Origin: JACCZZ01 sp044227805
GTDB taxonomy: Bacteria > Bacteroidota > Bacteroidia > Chitinophagales > UBA10324
NCBI GenBank assembly: GCA_044227805.1
Contig: JBGAWA010000060.1
Location: 1 to 26,370, forward strand
Direction: 5' to 3'
Length of the DNA stretch: 26,370 nucleotides
Shown: one piece after another, positions 16,790 through 24,088 of the stretch
Numbering within the stretch: position 1 is the first letter of the stretch
Layout of the letters: every line of letters starts with the position of its first letter
Made by a program: the position numbers and the translations under genes
The notes under the pieces: generated by a model
Database searches by the model: none
What the model was told of the DNA's origin: nothing
What the model saw: the letters and a program-made list of their open reading frames with translations, nothing else

Positions 16790-17873
16790 GGTAATTATCA
16801 GTGGAGGGGGGACAGGTGGTCACATCTTTCCCGCCATAGCGATTGCCAATGCAATAAAAAAAATAGACACGTCGGCAGCATTGCTTTTTATCGGTGCGGC
16901 AGGAAGGATGGAAATGGAAAAAGTGCCGAAGGCCGGTTATCAGATCAAAGGGTTGCCTATTGCCGGTTTGCAACGCAGCCTTTCAGTGCAGAATTTGTTT
17001 TTACCATTTAAAGTAATTAACAGTTTGATGAAGGCCTATTCTCTGATCAGATCATACAGCCCTGACGTGGTGGTTGGTGTGGGAGGGTATGCCAGCGGAC
17101 CGGTATTGTTTGCCGCTTCCCTGATGGGCATTCCTACATTGATACAGGAACAAAATTCATTTGCAGGTATCACTAATAAAATACTGGGAAAGCGGGCGAA
17201 AAGGATTTGTGTGGCGTATGAGGGAATGGAGCACTTTTTTTCCAGCGAAAAAGTGGTTCTCACAGGTAATCCCGTGCGTAAGGACATTTTACATCTTGAA
17301 GGAAAAAGAGTGGAAGGATTGCAGTTCTTCGGTTTGCAGCCGCATCGCAAAACAATACTCGTGATTGGCGGAAGCCTCGGTGCGCGGACTATCAATGAGA
17401 GCATACGCTCGCGGCTGGAAGATTTGGTAAAGGCGGATCTGCAAATTATCTGGCAAACCGGGAAGCGCTATTATGAAACCAATCTGTCGGCTGCCAAACA
17501 ATCAACTGAACTGATTAAGGTGAAGGAATTCATTGACAGGATGGATCTGGCTTACGCAGCGGCTGATGTGGTGATTTCAAGAGCCGGCGCTTTGTCGATT
17601 GCCGAGTTATGCATTTGCAAAAAACCCAGTGTACTGGTGCCATCTCCCAATGTCGCGGAAGACCATCAGACAAAAAACGCAGTTGCTCTCGTTGCCAAAG
17701 AGGCAGCATTGATGGTGAAGGACAGTAATGCCATGGAGCAATTGATACCTGTTGTGCTGGAGTTGATCAATAATGAACCGCTTCAGCAAAAACTTGCGGA
17801 AAACATTGCAAGGTTGGCCAAACCGAATGCGGACGATGACATAGCGAAGATGGTGATTGGGTTGAAGAGATGA
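16773..17873 (+). CDS. murG: Lipid II synthase MurG (UDP-GlcNAc transferase)
   Basis: 366 residues from the ATG at 16773. A TTG at 16749 would add KKKRRRK-type residues. The ATG is preferred because AGGAGAAGGAAG immediately upstream is a good Shine-Dalgarno, unusual in this window. This peripheral membrane GT-B enzyme adds GlcNAc to lipid I. Motifs: SGGGTGGHIFPA (glycine loop, about 11-20), GVGGYASGP, EQNSFAG, TGNPVR, IGGSLGAR, WQTGK and SRAGALSIAEL. It starts 17 bases inside ftsW, so it is coupled to it. An 85-base gap with a TGTCAAT repeat follows. Confidence 0.96.
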   Translation: MKQPLKVIISGGGTGGHIFPAIAIANAIKKIDTSAALLFIGAAGRMEMEKVPKAGYQIKGLPIAGLQRSLSVQNLFLPFKVINSLMKAYSLIRSYSPDVVVGVGGYASGPVLFAASLMGIPTLIQEQNSFAGITNKILGKRAKRICVAYEGMEHFFSSEKVVLTGNPVRKDILHLEGKRVEGLQFFGLQPHRKTILVIGGSLGARTINESIRSRLEDLVKADLQIIWQTGKRYYETNLSAAKQSTELIKVKEFIDRMDLAYAAADVVISRAGALSIAELCICKKPSVLVPSPNVAEDHQTKNAVALVAKEAALMVKDSNAMEQLIPVVLELINNEPLQQKLAENIARLAKPNADDDIAKMVIGLKR

Positions 17874-17891
17874 GTGAGGACAGTAGTCAAC

Positions 17892-17912
17892 TGTCAATTG
17901 TCAATTGTCAAT
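17892..17912. repeat. Tandem repeat TGTCAAT x3
   Basis: Three perfect, adjacent copies of a 7-base unit in the murG-murC gap. Such short tandem runs can gain or lose units by slippage. They lie about 47 bases before the murC start, so copy number could affect only the untranslated part of the operon message. Confidence 0.7.
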
Positions 17913-17958
17913 AGCCAGTCATTAGTAATTAATATTTCAAAATTCCTTTTTCAATTAC

Positions 17959-19350
17959 ATGAATCTCTCTTCCATCCATTCCATCTATTTCATCGGCATC
18001 GGTGGGATAGGTATGAGCGGGCTGGCGAGATATTTTCATGCCAATGGTTACAGGATCGCGGGATATGACAAGACACCTACCACGTTAACTGCTGAAATGA
18101 TTCAGGAAGGAATGAATATACATTTTGAGGAGGATCTGTCGGTAATACCGTTGGAGGCTGATCTGGTGGTTTACACTCCGGCTATTCCTCCTGATCATAA
18201 GGAATTAATGTACTACCGTGAAAATGATTACCCGGTTATCAAACGGGCGGATCTGCTGGAAGAACTGACAAAGGATCTGTTTACCATAGCCGTGGCGGGA
18301 ACGCATGGCAAGACAACCACTTCTTCCATGATTGCACATATCCTGAAATCCTCAGGTTATGACTGCACTGCTTTTCTCGGTGGTATCGCTGCTAATTATC
18401 ATTCGAATTTCCTGGCGGGGAAAAACAAAACGGTGGTGGTGGAAGCGGATGAATTCGATCGTTCATTTCTGAAGCTTCATCCAAACATGGCGGTGGTTAC
18501 GTCCTGCGACCCTGATCATCTTGACATCTATGGAACAAGGGACAAAGTGATTGAATCGTATGGAGCATTTACAAAAATGATCAAGCCGGGTGGCGTGCTG
18601 ATCACGAAAAGGAATCTCACATTTCCTGACCGTTCTGCTGATAACATCAGTACGCTGTACTATGGTTTTAATGATATCACCGATGATGCGCATGCTGTAA
18701 ACCTCCGCATTGAAAATGGAACGTATGCCTTCGACTTCATCCATGGAACGATGAGAGTAAATGATATTCATCTTTCCATTGCCGGCCGGCATAATGCCGA
18801 AAATGCAATAGCAGCCGCCACAGTCGCTGCCTTACTGGCCATTGACGGTGATAAAATCAGGCTGGCACTTCATTCATTCATGGGAGTACAGCGGCGCTTT
18901 CAGTTCGTTGTAAGAAGCAAAAAAGTGGTTTACATCGATGATTATGCGCATCATCCGGCCGAGATCATGGCCTTTCTGAAATCAGTTCGCGAAATTTTTC
19001 CCGAAAAGAAAATCACCTGCATTTTTCAACCGCACCTCTTCTCCCGCACCCGTGATTTTGCCGATGGCTTCGGGGAGAGCCTTTCGCTGGCAGATGAAGT
19101 GATACTCCTGCCCGTTTATCCGGCAAGAGAAAAGCCTATACAGGGAGTGAATGCAGAAATGCTGCTAGCAAAAATTAAAGCAGCAGAAAAATGTTTAGTG
19201 GAAAAGGAAAACCTGTTGCATCATCTTACCAATTGCAATATAGAAGTACTGGTGACGGTTGGTGCAGGAGACATTGACCAATTCGTGGAACCCATTGCCC
19301 GGCTGATCAACGAACGATATAAAATCGTTGACCACCTGCGTAACAATTGA
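17959..19350 (+). CDS. murC: UDP-N-acetylmuramate--L-alanine ligase
   Basis: 463 residues. It is the first Mur ligase of the pathway, adding L-Ala to UDP-MurNAc in the cytoplasm. The N-terminal fold is YFIGIGGIGMSGLA. The P-loop is AGTHGKTTT (113-121), followed by FLGGIAANYHSN, VVEADEFDRSFL, SCDPDHLDIYG, AGRHNAENAIAA, QRRFQ, IDDYAHHPAEI, FQPHLFSRT and VTVGAGDID. The start ATG at 17959 fits the family; frames further upstream do not. murB and ddl, which flank murC in many proteobacteria, are absent. Intact. Confidence 0.96.
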   Translation: MNLSSIHSIYFIGIGGIGMSGLARYFHANGYRIAGYDKTPTTLTAEMIQEGMNIHFEEDLSVIPLEADLVVYTPAIPPDHKELMYYRENDYPVIKRADLLEELTKDLFTIAVAGTHGKTTTSSMIAHILKSSGYDCTAFLGGIAANYHSNFLAGKNKTVVVEADEFDRSFLKLHPNMAVVTSCDPDHLDIYGTRDKVIESYGAFTKMIKPGGVLITKRNLTFPDRSADNISTLYYGFNDITDDAHAVNLRIENGTYAFDFIHGTMRVNDIHLSIAGRHNAENAIAAATVAALLAIDGDKIRLALHSFMGVQRRFQFVVRSKKVVYIDDYAHHPAEIMAFLKSVREIFPEKKITCIFQPHLFSRTRDFADGFGESLSLADEVILLPVYPAREKPIQGVNAEMLLAKIKAAEKCLVEKENLLHHLTNCNIEVLVTVGAGDIDQFVEPIARLINERYKIVDHLRNN

Positions 19351-19361
19351 AATAAACAATC

Positions 19362-20222
19362 ATGATGAAAAAATTCTGGAATAAAATTAAGCCGGTTCTC
19401 ATTTTCACTTTCTGGGTGTTGTGTGCGGGCGGCGTAATCACGTTGCTGGGTGCCGCTATTCAAAAACAGCAGCACATGTCTTTTCGGTCCATAGAAGTCA
19501 ACATTGATGAAACCAATGGCGTATTGTTTCTTTCAAAGGAGGATGTGCTGCGTATGCTGAAAGACGATCAGGTGAATACGGATAAGCAGCAACCCGTGCG
19601 TGAAGTGAATTTTGGCAAGCTGGAACGGGTGATGGAAAACAATCCTTACGTTGAAAATGCAGAATTGTTTGTTGATGTGAATGGCATTATCCAGGTGAAC
19701 ATCCGTCAGCGCACTCCAATACTGAGGGTTATTAACAATCAAGGTGTGGGTTATTACCTTGATGAACACGCAAGTAAGATGCCTCTCTCCAGTAAATTTA
19801 CGGCTCGTGTTCCGGTAGCAACCGGAAACATTCTTGCCGGTGCAGAAAACTCAAATAACCATGATTCAGTGACGCTACAAAAACTGTATAGTCTTGCAGC
19901 TTTCATCAATCGCGATACCTTTCTTACATCGCTTATTGAACAGATTGTCGTTAACAATCAGCGGGAGTTTGAACTGATACCTTCACTCGGCAATCACACT
20001 ATTTTACTGGGAGACATTGACGAATTAAACGAGAAGTTTTCGAAGCTGAAAATATTTTACCGCGATGGACTGAATCATGTCGGCTGGAACAATTACAGCC
20101 AGGTGAATCTGAAATACCGTAATGAGGTGTATTGCACGAAGAGGACCCTCTCTGAACCGGTAAAAGCCGTAACCGTTGCGATAGCTGATTCGACAGTTGT
20201 CGCGGACAGCAGCAAACAATAA
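19362..20222 (+). CDS. ftsQ: Cell division protein FtsQ
   Basis: 286 residues. A short basic cytoplasmic start (MMKKFWNKIKP) is followed by one membrane helix (about 12-32) and a periplasmic POTRA-like domain (FRSIEVNIDETNG...VLRMLKDD). Next come the beta domain (NPYVENAELFVDVNGIIQVNIRQRTPILRV) and GYYLDEHASKMPLS, which matches the family's xxYLDxxG-like strand. FtsQ scaffolds FtsL and FtsB in the divisome. It lies 11 bases after murC and before ftsA, its standard place. The last ~20 residues are variable. Confidence 0.9.
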   Translation: MMKKFWNKIKPVLIFTFWVLCAGGVITLLGAAIQKQQHMSFRSIEVNIDETNGVLFLSKEDVLRMLKDDQVNTDKQQPVREVNFGKLERVMENNPYVENAELFVDVNGIIQVNIRQRTPILRVINNQGVGYYLDEHASKMPLSSKFTARVPVATGNILAGAENSNNHDSVTLQKLYSLAAFINRDTFLTSLIEQIVVNNQREFELIPSLGNHTILLGDIDELNEKFSKLKIFYRDGLNHVGWNNYSQVNLKYRNEVYCTKRTLSEPVKAVTVAIADSTVVADSSKQ

Positions 20223-20249
20223 ACATTTTAACTTTTAAACTGCAGCAAA

Positions 20250-21557
20250 ATGATGAACACAGAATTTATTGTAGGACTCGATATAGGAACCACCAAGATC
20301 TGCGCTATCGTAGCGCGCAAAAATGAACATGGGAAGATTGAAGTGGTGGGCATGGGAAAGTCGGAATCTCTCGGTGTATCAAGGGGCGTGGTAGCCAATA
20401 TAGACAAAACGGTGGATGCCATCACCAAAGCGGTCCGTGAAGCGGAAGATCATTCCGGCGTGGAGATCAAGAATGTGTATGTGGGCATTGCCGGCCAGCA
20501 TATCAAGAGCCTGCAGCATCGCGGCATCCTCGTACGCGACAATATGGATACGGAAATCTGCACAGATGATATCCGCAAACTTGCGGAAGACATGAAACGA
20601 CTCGTCGTGAATCCGGGTGACCGTATCATTCACGTCCTGCCACAGGAATACATCGTGGATAATGAAGCCGGCATCAAAGATCCTGTAGGCATGGCGGGCA
20701 TCCGGCTGGAAGCGAACTTTCATATCATCACCGGTCAAATCAGTGCGGCGCAAAACATTAAGAAGTGCGTGGAAAAGGCAGGGCTGTCCATGGTAGATAT
20801 GATACTGGAACCGCTGGCATCTTCCGCTGCCGTTTTGAGTGAAGAAGAAAAGGAAGCGGGTGTAGCCCTGGTGGATATTGGAGGAGGCACTACCGACATC
20901 GCGATTTTCCAGGATGGCATTATCCGCCACACCTATGTGATTCCTTTCGGTGGCAATGTGATCACCGACGACATCAAGGAAGGTTGCATGGTGATGCGCA
21001 ACCAGGCGGAAATACTGAAGCTGCGATTCGGAAGCGCTATTGCCGATCCTTCCATGGATAACCAGATTGTTTCTATTCCTGGACTGCGTGGAAGAGATGC
21101 CAAGGAGATCTCTGTACGCAACCTGGCCAACATCATCAATGCCCGTATGGAGGAGATTCTTGAGCATGTGGATTCAGAGATCAATATTTCCGGATACAAG
21201 AACAAACTCATCGCCGGCGTGGTGGTGACCGGTGGCGGCGCGCAGCTGAAAAATCTTGTTCAGCTGGTGGAATATATCACAGGCCTCGATGCCCGTATCG
21301 GCTTGCCTATTGAACACCTTGCTCCCGTGAAACTTGAAAATGTAAAACACCCGATGTATTCAACCGGTGTCGGACTTATTCTGAAAGGCTTTGAAGATTA
21401 CAGCTACACACGCTCCAAGGAGGCTGCGCAAAACACAATGCCACCAATGGAAGTCACTGCGGAAGTCGCTGATAAAGGGTCCAAGAATTTCTTCGGTTCT
21501 TTCTTTGAAAATGCCAAGAATTTTTTCAGCGAAGGAGTGGATGAAAATTTTAAATAA
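20250..21557 (+). CDS. ftsA: Cell division protein FtsA
   Basis: 435 residues. It is an actin-fold ATPase that tethers FtsZ filaments to the membrane. Phosphate loop 1 is VGLDIGTTKICAIV near the N-terminus. The 1C subdomain follows (HRGILVRDNMDTEI and the next ~80 residues). Phosphate loop 2 is LVDIGGGTTDIAIF, and the adenosine motif is GVVVTGGGAQLKN. The end, FFGSFFENAKNFFSE, is an amphipathic helix of the expected membrane-targeting type. The start is the second of two ATG-like positions (MMNTEF); either is possible. An 85-base leader separates it from ftsZ. Intact. Confidence 0.95.
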   Translation: MMNTEFIVGLDIGTTKICAIVARKNEHGKIEVVGMGKSESLGVSRGVVANIDKTVDAITKAVREAEDHSGVEIKNVYVGIAGQHIKSLQHRGILVRDNMDTEICTDDIRKLAEDMKRLVVNPGDRIIHVLPQEYIVDNEAGIKDPVGMAGIRLEANFHIITGQISAAQNIKKCVEKAGLSMVDMILEPLASSAAVLSEEEKEAGVALVDIGGGTTDIAIFQDGIIRHTYVIPFGGNVITDDIKEGCMVMRNQAEILKLRFGSAIADPSMDNQIVSIPGLRGRDAKEISVRNLANIINARMEEILEHVDSEINISGYKNKLIAGVVVTGGGAQLKNLVQLVEYITGLDARIGLPIEHLAPVKLENVKHPMYSTGVGLILKGFEDYSYTRSKEAAQNTMPPMEVTAEVADKGSKNFFGSFFENAKNFFSEGVDENFK

Positions 21558-21610
21558 GGTTGTGTGCGAAGTGCAGCAGACTGGCTGATCGTCGCTGTAA
21601 CCAATGATGA

Positions 21611-21640
21611 TTACTTATTTACTAACTATTAACTACTAAC
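21611..21640. repeat. TAACTA-rich degenerate short repeat before ftsZ
   Basis: TTACTTATTTACTAACTATT followed by AACTACTAAC: five degenerate TWACTW-type units in the leader directly ahead of the ftsZ ATG. It is C-poor and G-free, so it would leave the ribosome entry region unstructured. No Shine-Dalgarno is present. Confidence 0.45.
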
Positions 21641-21642
21641 AA

Positions 21643-23229
21643 ATGTCAATTCAATTCGATTTACCGCAGGAACAGGCTTCTATTATCAAAGTGATTGGCG
21701 TGGGAGGTGGTGGCGGCAATGCCGTAAACCACATGTTCCGCCAGGGCATTGTGGGGGTAAACTTTGTGGTGGCCAACACTGACAGGCAGGCACTCGAGAT
21801 GAGTCCTGTACCGAACAAAGTGCAGTTAGGCGTAAACCTTACAGAAGGACGAGGCGCTGGCATGAATCCCGAAGTGGGCAAGCGCTCCGCCCTGGAGTCC
21901 GTGGATGCGTAGAAGGCATTCCTGGAAAAGAACACCAAGATGCTGATCATCACAGCAGGTATGGGCAAGGGTACCGGTACCGGCGCCGCTCCCGTAATTG
22001 CAAAGATTGCCAAGGAGATGGGCATCCTCACAGTCGGGTTGATCACAAGCCCGTTCTCTGCGGAAGGCCCTCGACGCTTTCAGCAGGCATCGGATGGCAT
22101 CTCTGAAATGAAAAACCATGTGGATACATTACTGGTAATTTCAAATGATAAGTTGCGCGAGATTCATGGCAATCTCACGTTAAGCGCCGCTTTCTCGCAG
22201 GCTGATAATATCCTTTCAAATGCGGCAAAGAGCATTGCGGAGATTATTACTGTTCCGGGTTATGTGAATGTTGATTTCGAAGACGTGAATACAGTGATGC
22301 GCAACAGCGGTGTGGCGATTATGGGCATGGCCTCTTTTGAGGGGGAGAATCGCGCGGTCAATGCGGTGGAAGCTGCTTTGAATTCACCCTTGCTGAATGA
22401 CAATGATATCCGTGGCGCGAAAAACATCCTGGTCAATATCACTTCCGGCGCCGTGGAAGTAACACTGGATGAAGTGAGTGAGATCACTGAATATATTCAG
22501 CGCGAAGCCGGTTTTGAAACCAATATCATCTGGGGAAACTGTTATAATGAATCGATGGGCGAGAAGATCAGCGTGACGGTAATTGCCACCGGTTTTGAAG
22601 CAACCTCCACTCAACGTAAGGATCTTTCAAAGAAGAATGTGGTGAAGCACACTTTGGAAACGGAAGTGAAGGTAACCACGGAAGTTTCGAAGGTGACCGT
22701 GATAGAAAAGGAGGAAAGCCAGGTACGGAAAAGCCGGGTGCAGGTGAAAACGGAAAGGGAAAGCGGACAGGATATGATGACGCCTGAAATACCGTTTGAG
22801 TTTGATCTCACCGAAAAATCATTCAGCACACCAACCTTAAAAATTGAGTTGCAGGAAGAAGCGGAGAAACCGGAGGCGAATGCGGGTGCGGAAGATTTTA
22901 CGTTACGTGAAAAGGACGTTCGTGAAATACTGGAAGAGAAGCAACAGCCCGTTGCTGAAAATCAATCACCGGACCTTTCCAAAAATGTTGCGCGCGACCG
23001 GGTGAATAAACTGAAGAACCTGAGCTTTAAACTCAACAACCCGGCAGCTATTAACGAGATGGAAAAGGAACCTGCTTACCTGCGGCGTGGTATCAACCTG
23101 AAAGATGTGGATCATTCTTCCGAGTCTAACCTGTCGCCTTACTTTGTTGAAAATTCTGAAGATCCCAATAAGTTGCCGGAACTCAAGAAGAACAACTCCT
23201 TCCTGCATGGAAAAGACAGAGTAGATTAG
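21643..23229 (+). pseudogene. ftsZ: Cell division GTPase FtsZ, interrupted by an in-frame TAG at codon 90
   Basis: FtsZ polymerises into the division ring. Codons 1-89 (21643-21909) encode the normal start with IKVIGVGGGGGNAVNHM and VVANTDRQAL. Codon 90 is TAG (21910-21912). The same frame then continues with KAFLEKNTKMLIITAGMG to a true TAG at 23227-23229. The remaining family features are NVDFEDVNTVM (the catalytic T7 loop), SPLLNDNDIRGAKNIL, a long acidic linker and the Bacteroidota-type tip NNSFLHGKDRVD. A total of 529 codons is the normal size. The GGGTGTG signature reads GKGTGTG: codon 109 is AAG (Lys). An ATG at 21940 could start the second part, but it would lack the T1-T3 loops. Options are a sequencing error, a mutation, or readthrough. 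No other ftsZ is in the window. Confidence 0.92.
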
Positions 23230-23252
23230 ATCGTGGGCCTGAAACAAAACGT

Positions 23253-23280
23253 AAAAGGGAGAACACTGCTCTCCCTTTTT
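23253..23280 (+). terminator. Intrinsic terminator of the dcw cluster
   Basis: Perfect 10-bp stem AAAAGGGAGA / TCTCCCTTTT with the 7-base loop ACACTGC, followed by T-rich TGTTTT. It starts 24 bases after the ftsZ stop. The A-run on the left arm lets it also work for the convergent DUF4231 gene, which ends at 23350. Confidence 0.9.
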
Positions 23281-23349
23281 GTTTTACCCGATAGTAGTCC
23301 TGAGTGAAAGTGAAGCTTAGAATTTCCCTCTCAAAATCAGGGTGAAAGA

Positions 23350-23967
23350 TTATGGTTTTTTATCGCCCTCATCTCCGTCAGTTTCTTCGGGCGGTGGAGG
23401 TGCTTCCTCTGCACCGTCCTGCTGTGTGGTTTCTTCTACGGTCGTGGCTGGAACTGTTGGATTGTCCTGATGATGTTCTTTGTCTTTGTCTTTGTCTTTT
23501 TCCTGTTCCTGCAGTTTCTTTGATTCCGGCCACTGCGTATGTTCTTTATCCAGAATAGATTCTACACGGGAAACAAATAGCGACTCTTTATTAACGCCAT
23601 GTTCGCCATAAGGCCCGATTTTAAAATTGTAAAAATGAATCTCCCGCTTCATTTCTTCCCGCGTGTTGCGGTATCGCACATAGTTTTCGAAGTAGTTGAA
23701 TGTCTTTAATCCGGTGGTGAGGATAGCTACCACGGAGGAGATGATCACGACAATTAATTTTATGTTTAACATAACGGGATGCTCGGCGTCACCTGAAATT
23801 CTTACGCCATCCAAAGCTACCAGTACAGGCGTGATGGCGGATAAAATGATCAGCGTCCATTGAAATTTCCTGTACTTATCCTGGTTCTCACGAGATGACT
23901 TCGCATAATAAGCCATCTGTTCTTCATACCGGTTTTTTTTATAATCTTCAAATTCAGCTTTGTTCAT
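23350..23967 (-). CDS. DUF4231 (SLATT-like) two-helix membrane protein with acidic Pro-rich tail
   Basis: 205 residues. A charged N-terminal helix (MNKAEFEDYKKNRYEEQMAY) is followed by two membrane helices (about 37-53 and 66-85) and a cytoplasmic helical part (FNYFENYVRYRNTREEMKRE...FVSRVESILDKE). This arrangement is that of DUF4231, which I recall as grouped with the SLATT superfamily of 2-TM proteins often linked to nucleotide-signalled defence. The last ~60 residues are low complexity: a KDKDKDKE run coded by a TTTGTC-type hexamer repeat (around 23480-23500), then Glu/Pro-rich sequence. No SMODS, SLOG or nuclease partner is visible, so a defence role is not supported here. It follows the LTA-synthase-like gene by 121 bases on the same strand. 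Confidence 0.65.
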   Translation of the reverse strand: MNKAEFEDYKKNRYEEQMAYYAKSSRENQDKYRKFQWTLIILSAITPVLVALDGVRISGDAEHPVMLNIKLIVVIISSVVAILTTGLKTFNYFENYVRYRNTREEMKREIHFYNFKIGPYGEHGVNKESLFVSRVESILDKEHTQWPESKKLQEQEKDKDKDKEHHQDNPTVPATTVEETTQQDGAEEAPPPPEETDGDEGDKKP

Positions 23968-24088
23968 GACCAGTTGGTTGAATGTTCATGCGAAACGAAA
24001 ATGTTAATTGCACTAAGATAATTTTTTTCGATACAAAATGCAAGGAACGGCTGGTGATGACTCGATTATTATTCTACAGCACTACTTG

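Noticed and set aside
20654..20662. Near-DnaA boxes (CGTGGATAA) in ftsA and at 25790-25798.
   Set aside because: Each has one mismatch and lies inside coding sequence without promoter or cluster context.
20379..21167. A 262-codon open frame antisense to ftsA.
   Set aside because: It lies wholly within a conserved gene, shows no recognisable motif and is His/Phe/Asp-rich in the way mirror frames of coding sequence usually are.
21910..21912. TAG read as an amino acid through an alternative genetic code.
   Set aside because: The same gene ends at a TAG after the conserved C-terminal tip, directly before a terminator; readthrough there would run 25 codons through the terminator hairpin.
21940..23229. 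The frame from the ATG at 21940 as an independent short FtsZ-like gene.
   Set aside because: It starts in the middle of the GTPase domain, without the T1-T3 nucleotide loops, and has no ribosome-binding signal of its own. It is the rest of ftsZ.
7518..23229. Absence of murF, murB and ddl from the dcw cluster.
   Set aside because: These genes lie elsewhere in most Bacteroidota, so this is not a loss.
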